Origin: Acidobacteriota bacterium
Lineage (GTDB): Bacteria; Acidobacteriota; Terriglobia; Acidiferrales; UBA7541
DNA length: 64,000 nt
NCBI GenBank assembly: GCA_016201285.1
Contig: JACQDE010000084.1
Coordinates: 1 to 64,000, forward strand
Direction: 5' to 3'
Notes under the pieces: generated by a model
Told to the model about the DNA's origin: nothing
What the model saw: only the letters and a program-made list of their open reading frames with translations
The model's database searches: none
Shown here: one piece after another, positions 33,635 through 42,698 of the stretch
Position numbering within the stretch: position 1 is the stretch's first letter
How the letters are laid out: each line of letters starts with the position of its first letter
Made by a program: the position numbers and the translations under genes

Positions 33635-35023
33635 TCAGATCTCGAGAGCCCGGTGGACCTTGGCGCGCATTTCGCCCGCTACCCGCGCGATCCTCTCGCT
33701 CTTTGCTCTGCGCAGATTCAGCTTCGCTCCCATTGCCGCCCAAAGGGTGTCGCGGAACAAGCCTATGCCGCCGCTCCCAAGGTACTTTCGGTTTTTGAAT
33801 TCTCTCTTCCCGATAAACGTGCCGTCCTGCAACAAGCTAGCTCTGTCCGCAATCTCACGTAACCACTTCGCGAGGTGCTCTTGAGCGTTGGTCGAGACAA
33901 ACGGCACCTTCGCCTTTCTTAGTGCCCACAGCATGCCGGGAACCAAGGCTAGGATTGAAACGAGAACCCGCCCCTGGTAAACAACGTTCTCTCGGTCAAG
34001 TTTCTTTTTTTTCAGTGTCCGTTTGCTCTCAAAACGACCCGACGCCTCCAACCACGCGGTGAGACATTGCGCTAAGAACTCAGTTTGCATCTCGAGGCTT
34101 TCGATCCCGCACTTCTCCAGTGTGGGCAGGACATCTTCGATTGCACTGTTAAGCGTAGAAAGCGTAATCACGTCTTTTACGCCATACTTGATTCCTGGAA
34201 TCTGGATCATCCCTACTAGCGGCCCTGCCTCAAGCATTAGCCTTCGGCCTATATCTTGAGCACGCTCTTTATCGTCAAGCGCTTCCCGTCTCCCGCGCGC
34301 CGTGGGGTACAGATCCGCAACGAGGGAACGATCCACCTTCTTCTGGTTGAAGTTCACGTCGATAAAAATCTGTGCTTGCTTCCTGGGCGGCTCACCGGCC
34401 GGGTCAAGGTCAAGAAATACTTCAGCGGGGATCTCCCATTTTGCGCTGGGCTTTTCCTCTTGGAGCAGTTTGACCGCGAAGTACGCTCCATTGATGCGGT
34501 GCTGTCCATCGATTACCATAAAGTTGAGGCGCTCACTGTTTTCATCGAAGGTCAGTGTGCCTGATGTGCCTGCCTCATCCTCCTCGCTGTCTTGGGAGGG
34601 TACGATTGTGGCTCCGTTTACGTGGAGGAGGACATTGCAAAATGTGGGGAACTCGCTCCTGACCGGAGTAATGACACTCGTGACGTTGGGGGGCCATTCG
34701 CGACCAGGCTCATTCTTCCTGGGCTCGTAAATTGTGCGAAAACATCTATCCAGCTTCGTTGGGACATCGACAATTTCCTTTTGAAGCAGGTACGCTGCGA
34801 TGTGGGCAACTCGTTTCCACTCAAGCGAACGCTGAATCGCCTTTACCTTCCCGGGGTCACGGTGGGGAGAATGAGGCGTTCCCGGCCACCACTCCATGAG
34901 CTTCGTCACATCCAAAGCACAGAGGCAGTGACTCTTCTGCTGCAATTCTGGGAGAACAAAAGGATTCCTCGGAACGATCACTGAAATACGTTGGACAGAT
35001 GCTCCACTAGACTGGCTCTTCAT
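33635..35023 (-). CDS. DGQHR-domain (DndB-like) protein
   Basis: 462 residues. The signature DGQHR (172-176) stands in FMVIDGQHRINGAYFAVKL. A second conserved piece is FIDVNFNQKKVDRSLVADL about 45 residues later, as in the DndB/DGQHR family. DndB regulates phosphorothioate DNA modification, while other DGQHR proteins sit in defence islands with unknown roles. No dndA, C, D or E gene is present here, so a classical Dnd system is unlikely. Its direct partner is the 282-residue gene immediately downstream. The ATG at 35023 is the most upstream start. Confidence 0.8.
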   Translation of the reverse strand: MKSQSSGASVQRISVIVPRNPFVLPELQQKSHCLCALDVTKLMEWWPGTPHSPHRDPGKVKAIQRSLEWKRVAHIAAYLLQKEIVDVPTKLDRCFRTIYEPRKNEPGREWPPNVTSVITPVRSEFPTFCNVLLHVNGATIVPSQDSEEDEAGTSGTLTFDENSERLNFMVIDGQHRINGAYFAVKLLQEEKPSAKWEIPAEVFLDLDPAGEPPRKQAQIFIDVNFNQKKVDRSLVADLYPTARGRREALDDKERAQDIGRRLMLEAGPLVGMIQIPGIKYGVKDVITLSTLNSAIEDVLPTLEKCGIESLEMQTEFLAQCLTAWLEASGRFESKRTLKKKKLDRENVVYQGRVLVSILALVPGMLWALRKAKVPFVSTNAQEHLAKWLREIADRASLLQDGTFIGKREFKNRKYLGSGGIGLFRDTLWAAMGAKLNLRRAKSERIARVAGEMRAKVHRALEI

Positions 35024-35379
35024 AGTCCAACTCCCCTTAGGCTAACTCTGGGACCTTCATGCATGCCTCCGGGCTGATCGGCGAAAACATCCCGCTCGGC
35101 TCCCATGGCCGGGGCATGAGCGCCTATCCCCAGCGTGTCGCGGGGCCTGGATTCGATTTCGCCGAAACGTTGCCTCCTTGCAAACAAAACCGAAGGGACT
35201 ATACCAGAACCACTGCCAAAGCTGTGAGCAAGAGGCGCAGTTGTGCAGGCCACCGCCCGAAGAGACAATTCCGTATCACAGATGTTCCTCGTAGGTACGT
35301 GATCGATGCGGACTTGTGGGCCGCCACCAGAAGTTCTTGCGTTTGGGGGGTTTCACCGCACTGGAAAGGAGGATTCTCC
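35024..35379. other. Divergent gap with a possible plus-strand promoter
   Basis: About 356 bases between the DGQHR gene and the next plus-strand gene. A TTGCAA-N16-TATACC pair at 35178-35205 resembles a sigma-70 promoter reading right, 175 bases before the start at 35380. Open frames in the gap are not convincing. Confidence 0.35.
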
Positions 35380-35799
35380 ATGTTTGGAAAGATGAGTGTA
35401 GTCCCGGTTGTCGACCTGCGCGTTTCGTTCGAAGATATCGGTGGGGCATTGGAAGGAGCCGTTGCGGAGTTGCTAGCCGTAACGGAGCATCCAACCATCC
35501 AGAAATGGGTGCAGTTTCGCCAAGCCCTGTTGCTCTTTCTCATGGTTCCGGGTGATACGGAATCAGGCGCGTTCTATGTCTACGACCGCCGTTCGAGGAT
35601 TTGGTTCTGGGTGGACTTCGAGGACGAGAAATTCGGCGGCTACAATGTGAGTGATTTCGAACGCTTGGTGCGGGAATGCAAGTTTTTGGACATCGTGGAG
35701 CGGCCCCATTTGCTGCATACTGAAGGGTGCTGGATCGTTGAGCCCGGTGCACATCCGCGACAGATGGCTGACAGCATGAATTCCACCGGGAGCACGTAG
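35380..35799 (+). CDS. Hypothetical protein upstream of the FRG gene
   Basis: 139 residues. The ATG at 35380 follows AAAGGAGG, a very strong site, which rules out longer starts. The chain begins MFGKMSVVPVVDLRVSFEDIGG and includes SGAFYVYDRRSRIWFWVDFED, a run of strands with many aromatic residues. No signal peptide is present. The FRG-domain gene follows within 30 bases on the same strand, so they likely form a pair. Family not recognised; it could be the partner or antidote of the FRG protein (inference). Confidence 0.55.
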   Translation: MFGKMSVVPVVDLRVSFEDIGGALEGAVAELLAVTEHPTIQKWVQFRQALLLFLMVPGDTESGAFYVYDRRSRIWFWVDFEDEKFGGYNVSDFERLVRECKFLDIVERPHLLHTEGCWIVEPGAHPRQMADSMNSTGST

Positions 35800-35826
35800 A
35801 GGTCAGTGGCATGGTGGGGGAATGAT

Positions 35827-36660
35827 ATGGAAGACGACCTCATGCGTTTGTTAGCTCGCCGATCCGGGCTCTCGAAAAAATTTGGGCTCTGCTATGTTGA
35901 AGGGCCGTGGCCCCATCTGGAGGTCGATCACCCCGCCGGAGTCGCACGGCTTATCGGTGAGGCGAAGAAACAAGTTGATCCCGGCCGGGTCTTCCTTCGC
36001 GGCCAGGTCGAGCAGCACCATGCCATGCTGCCTGGCCTATTTCGGGCCAACAAAGTCGACCCCAACACCTTGAAGGAAGCTGAACGAGAATTGGCTGACC
36101 GAATCCGCCATTCCATCCCGGTGAAGCGATTCGAGTCTGGGGATTTGCCGGCTTTGCTTCAGCATTATGGATTTCGTACAAGTTGGCTAGACGCGGTAGA
36201 CAACTTTTTTGTTGCCGCTTGGTTTGGTGCTAACGAACTACTGACCACGGCAGACTGCTTCATTGAAATCACTCCATCGTCGAAGCAGCACGGTTGGCTC
36301 TTCCTGATCGCCACAAGGGCCGGGTCAAGGCAACTTAGGCATGTCGATCTCCGGATTGAGCACCACGCCTTGAGTTCCCGTCCACACATTCAGCATGGGA
36401 TTTCCCTCACGGGCTTCGATTCGAAAGAGTACGACCTGCGTGACTTTGTGGTCGGAACGGTCCGTTTCCCGATTAGCAGGTATACGACGACTGGGGCGCT
36501 TTTTGAGAGTTCATTCCTATTCCCAGGCACGGATGACGACCACACTCTCCGGCTGCTTGTAAAGCACCGAGTCAACGATATCGCGGCTGCTGTTGAGAAG
36601 AAATATGAATTATCCGATGGAACTCTTGGGCGGGTGTCACGTCTTCGGTGTACGGCCTGA
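35827..36660 (+). CDS. FRG-domain protein
   Basis: 277 residues from ATG 35827, with GGTGGGGG upstream; a GTG at 35806 is an alternative. RVFLRGQ (54-60) is the FRG signature region, and HYGFRTSWLDAVDNFFVAAWFG (about 105-126) matches the conserved HYG..T..LD..N...A..FA segment of FRG proteins. These occur in phage-defence and toxin-like contexts; their biochemical activity is not settled. It is preceded by a short co-directional gene with a strong ribosome site. No transmembrane segment is visible. Confidence 0.75.
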   Translation: MEDDLMRLLARRSGLSKKFGLCYVEGPWPHLEVDHPAGVARLIGEAKKQVDPGRVFLRGQVEQHHAMLPGLFRANKVDPNTLKEAERELADRIRHSIPVKRFESGDLPALLQHYGFRTSWLDAVDNFFVAAWFGANELLTTADCFIEITPSSKQHGWLFLIATRAGSRQLRHVDLRIEHHALSSRPHIQHGISLTGFDSKEYDLRDFVVGTVRFPISRYTTTGALFESSFLFPGTDDDHTLRLLVKHRVNDIAAAVEKKYELSDGTLGRVSRLRCTA

Positions 36661-36913
36661 CTGGCTCGCATCACGGAACGCAGACGGACAACCGCAGTCC
36701 CCTGCGCCTCTATAGGATCGTTCCAGAAAACGAGCCGACGACATTCCTTCCGTTTTCCTTAAAAGCGGCCATTGTTTCTGAGTCCGCACTTGCATTATCC
36801 CGCTGACTGAAAACTCCAGCCCATTTTCCAGCAACTCGAAGGTTGCGTTTTCGGGACTGTACCGATTCACGGACTTTCGCGTTGATTCACCATATGAAAG
36901 GAGAACCACACAC

Positions 36914-37675
36914 ATGGAGCAGTCTCAACTCTTGGCTCACTGCGGGAGTTCGAAGATCACCCGAGAAGAATTAAAGGTGATCCCAACCCCCGCGGGGAGT
37001 GCAACCCATCAACCCCTTCCGCATTACGAGATTGTCGGGGCCCTGGTCGAAACCCTGAGCTTCCGGCAAATCTCGGTGGTGCGGGAGGAATACGCGGTTT
37101 CAGGCGACGGCATGAAGATGTTCGGAGTCCTCGACCTTGAAACCACGTTCGACGGCTGCCGGTTTTCAGTCGGCGTCCGAAACTCCAACGACAAGTCCAT
37201 GCGGCTTGCCCTCACCGTCGGTTACCGCGTGGTGGTGTGCGACAACATGGCGTTTCACGGGGATTTCACGCCGGTGCTCGCCAAACACACCAAGAACGTG
37301 AGCCTCGTGGATATCCTGGCAGTCGGCGTGGACCGCATGCAGCGTAACTTCGAGCCAATGCGCAAGCAAGTCGAGGCATGGAAGAGCACCTGCCTTCCGG
37401 ACGAGACTGCGAAGCTGGTCATCTACCGGGCCTTCGTGGAAGACGGACTCGACGTGCCGAAGCATCTGGCGCGGCGCGTTCACGAACAGTATTTCAACCC
37501 GCAGGTCCCGGAATTTGCCCCGCGCACGCTGTGGAGCCTCTCCAACGCATTCACGGGCGCCTTCAAGGACCTCGACCCGATTCCGCAGTTCAAGGCCACG
37601 GCGCGCCTCGCGTCGTTCCTCGAAGTGGCCACTGCCGGGGCGCGGCTGGCGCAAGGGATACCCCTGGCCAGTTGA
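36914..37675 (+). CDS. DUF932-family protein (mobile-element backbone)
   Basis: 253 residues starting at ATG 36914 after AAAGGAG. The LPHYEIVGALVET segment near the start, RFSVGVRNSNDKSMRLALTVGYRVVVCDNMAF in the middle (about 78-110) and the long helical second half agree with DUF932 proteins found on plasmids, phages and integrative elements. Function is unknown. It lies in a plus-strand run leading to the interrupted HTH gene, excisionase and integrase, so it is considered backbone. Confidence 0.75.
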   Translation: MEQSQLLAHCGSSKITREELKVIPTPAGSATHQPLPHYEIVGALVETLSFRQISVVREEYAVSGDGMKMFGVLDLETTFDGCRFSVGVRNSNDKSMRLALTVGYRVVVCDNMAFHGDFTPVLAKHTKNVSLVDILAVGVDRMQRNFEPMRKQVEAWKSTCLPDETAKLVIYRAFVEDGLDVPKHLARRVHEQYFNPQVPEFAPRTLWSLSNAFTGAFKDLDPIPQFKATARLASFLEVATAGARLAQGIPLAS

Positions 37676-37866
37676 ATCTCTCCGGGACTCCTCGGGTCGT
37701 GCGGCCCACGGCCCGGGGAATCATCTGCTCTCGAGCCAGCCCTCTTCATTGGTAATGCAATCCACAGACGAACTCGATTAGCTCTCGCTCGTTGCCTCAG
37801 TTCTCTCGCCTCTCGGCGGCGGCTCCCGAATCCCTGAACCCGCCACTTCCACCAAGGGAGCGCGCC

Positions 37867-38088
37867 ATGAAACTCGCTGACATTCCTCCGGGAAGTGACC
37901 TTGCATATCGCCGCGCTGCCAAATTGATCGCTGAGCAGGTTGAGTTTGAACTCGAAACGTGCCGACAGCTCTTTGGCACGGAACCAGAGAAAGTCTTGGA
38001 ACTTCTCGCCAATACGCCCGACTGGACAGTCTTCTTCCAGGAAGAAGACGAAGCCTCGAACCGACCCGCTCCGCTACTCAAGCCGTAA
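37867..38088 (+). CDS. Small hypothetical protein
   Basis: 73 residues. The ATG at 37867 follows AAGGGAG. The sequence MKLADIPPGSDLAYRRAAKL is mostly helical and acidic, with one FELETCRQLFG helix and a tail rich in Glu/Pro. It sits between DUF932 and the HTH gene on the same strand at short spacing. Its family is not recognised. Confidence 0.5.
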   Translation: MKLADIPPGSDLAYRRAAKLIAEQVEFELETCRQLFGTEPEKVLELLANTPDWTVFFQEEDEASNRPAPLLKP

Positions 38089-38136
38089 TCCGACTTGCCT
38101 CAGTTCCAACACAAATCACTCCCAGGGGAAGCAGTC

Positions 38137-38538
38137 ATGATTTGCGCTGTCTGCGGTCAACCTATTGAGGAGGGCTGCCAAAACGGTTTACCTCCCCGCG
38201 AAGCGAAATACTGTTTGAAGTGCCGCGCCGAGCGGCGTCGGCGTGCCAAGCTGAAGTACGTATGGCGGCCGGAGTACGGCGCATATCTTAGGGCGCACTA
38301 TTTCGGTGGGCTGAAGCGTCGCTTCCGAGTTCTTAGCCAAATGGTCCGGATGACCGGCTTGCCGCGATGGTACATCAAACGGCAGGCCGGGCGGCTGGGC
38401 CTTACGATGCACATGGATCGTCGGCCATGGACGGAGGCCGAGATGAGACTACTGGTGGGCATGGTCGGTCTGGTGTCAACGGCGACCATCGCGAAGCGCT
38501 TGCAGCGTCCGGAGAGCTCCGTGGTCAATAAGCTGAAG
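38137..38538 (+). pseudogene. N-terminal half of a zinc/HTH protein, split by the RIT insertion
   Basis: 134 residues: CAVC...CLKC zinc knuckles (cysteines near 3, 6, 28, 31), a basic region, and a SANT-like helix-turn-helix RPWTEAEMRLL...TATIAKRLQRPESSVVNKLK. After codons CTG AAG the frame runs 57 bases into RIT terminal DNA and stops at 38595. The right half resumes at 44259, also directly after an in-frame CTG AAG. Joining the two gives one 266-residue DNA-binding protein whose junction reads VVNKLK-RIGTSRR without a frameshift. The disrupted gene was probably a backbone regulator. Confidence 0.8.
38533..38538 (+). repeat. Target-site copy CTGAAG, left
   Basis: The hexamer CTGAAG precedes the left RIT end and is repeated at 44253-44258 after the right end. 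Both copies are in the same codon phase of the split gene. They are either a target duplication or the crossover region. Confidence 0.65.
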
Positions 38539-38647
38539 TTATGTGGTCGTGCACATAACTTCAGTTATGTGGAGTTGGAGTTTATGTGGTGCTGAGGCGA
38601 AGACGATCGTAATTGCCTGCGTTTTGCGCCGCGCACCGACCACATAA
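38539..38647. repeat. TTATGTGG repeat cluster at the left RIT end
   Basis: Direct copies start at 38539, 38565 and 38582; inverted copies are CACATAA at 38552 and ACCACATAA at 38639. The first pair makes a 12-bp palindrome (TGAAGTTATGTG...CACATAACTTCA). Likely recombinase binding sites. Confidence 0.7.
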
Positions 38648-38669
38648 TTGACAGAAGATCTGGGGAAGG

Positions 38670-40151
38670 TCAGGGTGCGGGAGGCATCAAGTTGAGAAGT
38701 CTGCGGACGGCGTTGATGTCGGGGCGAATGTCGCCTGGATAGACGCCCTTTTCCTCACCGCGCCGCTCCCACTCCAAGAGCAGGGCCTCGACGATCTCTC
38801 GGCCGTCCAGATCCTGAACGGCTTGCCTGGGCGTGCGACCCCCGAGAAGGGGAACCTTCTGGTCCACCCAAGCCTCGACATGCTTTTGCAACGACTCTTG
38901 CACACGCTTTCTCACTTCGGGATCGCGCAGCATGTCCTGAAGCTCCTCATCGTCGAACTTCGCCGGAGACGCTTTCCGCCGGGGAGAGTCTTTCAGCATC
39001 TCCTCCGGAGTCCGTGCGCGGGTGCGCTGATGAACCGCCGAAGGGCCGAGTCGCTTTTCGATTTCCGCGTGCAGGCGCGTGGCGCGCTTCTCGGAGTTCA
39101 CTTCGGCAACAAGGGAATCGCGCGAAATTGTGATGCTGCCGAGGATGGTGTTGTCCCAGCTCGAAATCTTTCGGTTACCTTTCTTCAGCCAATCGAAGTT
39201 TACGCGTTGAAGCTTGCCATCGGGGTCGAATTCTGCCTCTCTGAGCAGGTCACCTTTGGATCGGCCCACGGCCAGGGGAGCCAATGCCTCAAAAGCCTCT
39301 TCAGCCGATTCAATCCGATAGGTCAGGGAATGCAAGACAAGCGGATCGCCATCCGTGTTGCAAAGCCGTGGGGGTGTATGCAGCGCATCCCGAATATTCA
39401 GGTATGTCTCCCGGATGTCGTCCGCGTACCGAATTAGACCACCTGAGGTCAGATCTCGATTCTGCTTTGCGATTCTTTTCCGCAATTTCTTGCGAAGCCC
39501 AATCACATCCGCCTTCCGGTCCGGCGGGATGCAAATAGGGGCACAGCAGCCTAGGATCGCAAGACCGGGCAAGTTCCACACTTGCGCATAAGTGATGTCC
39601 CCTTGACGCAGCGTCCGAGATGCCGAGCGCTCGATCACCTCGATTTCCCCGCCCGTGAGGATGTCTCGAATCGCCATCCGTTCCCCGGGCTCGCTCCGGA
39701 GGACTTCATAGAAACTAACCGGCTGCGAGACGGCCTGATCGAGAAACAGCTTTTCCGCCTCTGAGAGCCTGGCGGCTCTCTCCAGCATGTACCACCGCGT
39801 TACAATGCCGCCTTTCCCGTATGCACTCCTTCCTTTCGCGCGACTGTCCGGGTCCCAATGGAACAAAAAATAGGGCATGAAGATCTGATCCTCTGTCGAG
39901 CGGTCCACGGATGGCATCGGAAGATCACTCATGTTGAAGTCCTGCCACGCGTCATCCACCTGCCTGCCAAACTTGCGGGCCGCAAACCTCATCAATTCCC
40001 GCGTGAGCTGATCCGAGGCCTCGCGCTGTCTCGCCCACGACCTTTCTTCCGAAAGAGACTCGTGCTGCAGGCAGCAGCGCTTGTATTTCTTGCCGCTACC
40101 GCAGGGACAAGGATCATTCCTACCGGTCTTCGGATGTAATGTGGAAGGCAT
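38670..40151 (-). CDS. SEC-C zinc-motif protein, RIT passenger
   Basis: 493 residues. The N-terminal CPCGSGKKYKRCC (15-27) is the SEC-C zinc motif of SecA tails and many nucleic-acid-linked proteins. The body has no enzyme motif that I can assign. Near the C-terminus VPLLGGRTPRQAVQDLDGREIVEALLLEW resembles the MbcA/ParS-type antitoxin domain segment. It lies inside the RIT element, divergent from the recombinases, with its stop 22 bases from the last left-end repeat. It could be a passenger with a stress or defence function; this is inference. Confidence 0.75.
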   Translation of the reverse strand: MPSTLHPKTGRNDPCPCGSGKKYKRCCLQHESLSEERSWARQREASDQLTRELMRFAARKFGRQVDDAWQDFNMSDLPMPSVDRSTEDQIFMPYFLFHWDPDSRAKGRSAYGKGGIVTRWYMLERAARLSEAEKLFLDQAVSQPVSFYEVLRSEPGERMAIRDILTGGEIEVIERSASRTLRQGDITYAQVWNLPGLAILGCCAPICIPPDRKADVIGLRKKLRKRIAKQNRDLTSGGLIRYADDIRETYLNIRDALHTPPRLCNTDGDPLVLHSLTYRIESAEEAFEALAPLAVGRSKGDLLREAEFDPDGKLQRVNFDWLKKGNRKISSWDNTILGSITISRDSLVAEVNSEKRATRLHAEIEKRLGPSAVHQRTRARTPEEMLKDSPRRKASPAKFDDEELQDMLRDPEVRKRVQESLQKHVEAWVDQKVPLLGGRTPRQAVQDLDGREIVEALLLEWERRGEEKGVYPGDIRPDINAVRRLLNLMPPAP

Positions 40152-40509
40152 AACGCCCTGACATTACCGTGAGGAATCTGGGAAGACAAGGGGACACGAG
40201 TAACTGCTCCTGCGGACGGAAGACAGTGGCCTTGATCTGGCGGCGAACCGGACGGCCGTTACGGGAGACTCAGGTCTTGATCCGTTTGTGGGGAGCAGCA
40301 GCTTCAAACTTCTTGCGAAAGATGGGTTTCCACTCCTGCAACTGTACGGCTAGAAGTACCACACAACATTCGATTTCCGAGCGACGGCCGATTCGCGGCG
40401 CCCCACTAGAAACCGAGCACAAAGACGGCGATAGGCGATCTCCGGTCTTGTGTTCCACCGCATGGTCTGGATACTGGCGGAAGTCTGAACGCAAGAGCGA
40501 GACCCGGCC
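40152..40509. other. Gap between the SEC-C gene and recombinase trio
   Basis: About 358 bases without a credible gene; open frames here give low-complexity Arg/Ser-rich translations. It probably contains divergent promoters for the SEC-C gene and ritA. No strong boxes were identified. Confidence 0.35.
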
Positions 40510-41760
40510 ATGTTTGAGCAGATCTTCAAGTTGCCGAGTGTCATTGCACGCCACCGCGAGGCGCCCCTTGCTGAAGAACGAGCTAACTATCTGACTCATC
40601 TCGCCGGGCGCGGCGCGTCTCGCTCTTTGTTGCGGCAAACAGAGTTTTACATGCTGGCCGCAGCCAAGCGGATGAAGCTCGATGAGACCAGTCGGCTTTC
40701 ATCCGAACAGATCGCGGCGGCCGCCAGGAGTTGGGCTAACCGCAGACAACGAAAGTCATACCCTGGCAGCATCTCAGGCCCGAAAGAAAAGTTCGAGTCC
40801 GTTGCAACCGCTTGGTTCGGCTTCCTGGGGCATCTGAACCGGCCTGAGCCGGCGCCCGAACGCTTTGCTGCTCAAGTGCAGGATTTCGAGCAGTGCATGA
40901 GGAATGAGCGCGGCCTTTCGGAAGAAACCATCCGAGCGTACTGCCAGATCGTAAGAAAGTTCCTGAATAAGTCGGCTGTGTGCCGTGCCACTCTTCGCGC
41001 ACTCCAGGTCAGACATGTCGAAGAATATCTTATTCGGATCGGCGTTCGGGGGTGCACACGGGTATACATCCGGTTCCATGTGTCTGCATTGCGCGCGTTC
41101 TTTCGCCACGCAGAACGTCGCGGATGGTGTGCAGGCGGAATCGCAGCAGCCATACCCTCGCCGCGAATCTACCGGCAAGAAGGACTGCCATCCGGTCCGT
41201 CTTGGCCGGAGGTGCAGCGGTTGCTCACTGCTGCTCGCACGAACCACCCAACAGATATTCGCGACCGTGCCATTTTGATGCTGCTTGCGGTTTATGGATT
41301 TCGGTCCGGGGAGGTTAGCAGGCTCCGTTTAGACGACATCGACTGGCAGTGTGGGCTCATCTCGATCACGCGCTCGAAGCAACGCTGCGCTCACCAGTAT
41401 CCCTTGTTGCGGTCGGTTGGTGAGGCCATTCTGCGTTACCTCAGGGAGGTCCGTCCTCGAGTTCGAGACCGAACCCTCTTCATAACTGCCCGGTGTCCAC
41501 GGCAGCCACTCAGCAAGTACGCGCTCTGGCAGATAGTGTCCAGACGGCTGCAAAAACTCGGTGTCGTCCCGCCGCGGCACAGGGGGCCGCACTGTCTCCG
41601 CCACGCTTGCGCCACACACCTCCTTACAGAGCGGCTGTCTCTCAAGGAGATTGGAGACCATTTGGGCCACCGCAGTACTGAGGCAACGCGAATTTACGCG
41701 AAGGTAGACGTTGCTGGCTTGCGAGAAGTAGGGGATTTCGACTTGGGAGGTCTTCTGTGA
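40510..41760 (+). CDS. ritA: RIT tyrosine recombinase A
   Basis: 416 residues, with an N-terminal core-binding region (about 115-220) and a C-terminal catalytic domain. Catalytic residues are in YGFRSGEVSRL (first Arg), HCLRHACATHL (His-x-x-Arg), GHRS (His) and the final RIYAKV (Tyr). As first of the trio it matches the size of RitA proteins. The stop overlaps the GTG of the next gene by four bases (GTGA), which implies coupled translation. Together the three recombinases should move the RIT element. Confidence 0.85.
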   Translation: MFEQIFKLPSVIARHREAPLAEERANYLTHLAGRGASRSLLRQTEFYMLAAAKRMKLDETSRLSSEQIAAAARSWANRRQRKSYPGSISGPKEKFESVATAWFGFLGHLNRPEPAPERFAAQVQDFEQCMRNERGLSEETIRAYCQIVRKFLNKSAVCRATLRALQVRHVEEYLIRIGVRGCTRVYIRFHVSALRAFFRHAERRGWCAGGIAAAIPSPRIYRQEGLPSGPSWPEVQRLLTAARTNHPTDIRDRAILMLLAVYGFRSGEVSRLRLDDIDWQCGLISITRSKQRCAHQYPLLRSVGEAILRYLREVRPRVRDRTLFITARCPRQPLSKYALWQIVSRRLQKLGVVPPRHRGPHCLRHACATHLLTERLSLKEIGDHLGHRSTEATRIYAKVDVAGLREVGDFDLGGLL

Positions 41761-42698
41761 AACTTTCCCAAGCCATTACAGAGTACGTAGCTCTAAAACG
41801 CGCGATGGGTGCAGGCTTCGACGCCGACGCTCGTCATCTCAAGGCACTGGCCCTAGCCGTTGGAGCCAACATTGCGGTGGCCGATCTCACAGAAGACCAC
41901 TTGCGTTCCTACCTCGCTCCCAGGGGTGTGTTGTCCTCCTCGTGGCACCGCAAATACGTTGCGGTATCAGGCTTCAACCGGTTCGCGATGGGGCGTGGCT
42001 ACACAGCGTCGTTGCCTCTGCCGAAACTGCGCCCGAAGAAACCCCAGACATTCGTTCCCTACATTCTTAGTAGCGAGGAGCTGCACCGGTTGCTCGATGC
42101 CGTCCCGTATCGCCGCAAGGACGCGCTGCTCCAGCCGCCGACCGTGCGCATGATCCTGTTGCTGCTTTACGGTGCAGGGCTACGTCTTCGCGAGGCGCTT
42201 TCACTCACGTTGGCCGACGTGAACCTCCGGGAAAGCCTGCTAACCATACGAGAGACAAAATTTCATAAGAGTCGCTTGGTATCCATGGGGTGCCAACTCT
42301 GCCGCGCAATGACCCTCTACTTCAGGTGGCGACACGAACAGGGGCATTCACAGGGGAACCACTCACCGTTCTTTGTCACGCGCACCGGGGCTCCCGTGAA
42401 TCATGACAACTTGCGAGGATGTTTTGAGTTCCTCCGGGACCGCGTCGGGCTTCGCAAGAAAGGGACTGGCCAAAAGCCCCGCCTTCACGACCTGCGGCAT
42501 TCGTTTGCCGTCCATCGCTTGCTGTCGTGGTACCGCCAAGGTGCGGACGTGCAATCGCTCCTACCCAAACTGGCTACCTACCTGGGCCACGTGTGTATCT
42601 GCTCGACTCAGGTCTATTTGACGATGACACCAGAACTGCTGCAGGAGGCCAGCACACGCTTTGAAAAGTACGCTCTCCCGGCGGTGCAACGTGGATGA
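41757..42698 (+). CDS. ritB: RIT tyrosine recombinase B
   Basis: 313 residues starting with GTG inside the ritA stop. The catalytic set is in YGAGLRLREALSL, the HDLRHSFAVHRLL box, the LGHV box and TQVYLTM (nucleophilic Tyr). It lacks the long N-terminal part of RitA, as expected for the middle member. The stop is overlapped by the start of the third gene by eight bases. All catalytic positions are present, so it should be active. Confidence 0.85.
   Translation: MKLSQAITEYVALKRAMGAGFDADARHLKALALAVGANIAVADLTEDHLRSYLAPRGVLSSSWHRKYVAVSGFNRFAMGRGYTASLPLPKLRPKKPQTFVPYILSSEELHRLLDAVPYRRKDALLQPPTVRMILLLLYGAGLRLREALSLTLADVNLRESLLTIRETKFHKSRLVSMGCQLCRAMTLYFRWRHEQGHSQGNHSPFFVTRTGAPVNHDNLRGCFEFLRDRVGLRKKGTGQKPRLHDLRHSFAVHRLLSWYRQGADVQSLLPKLATYLGHVCICSTQVYLTMTPELLQEASTRFEKYALPAVQRG

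Noticed and set aside
32782-35023. Complete Dnd phosphorothioation system
   Set aside because: Only a DGQHR (DndB-like) gene is present; no dndA, dndC, dndD or dndE homologue was found.
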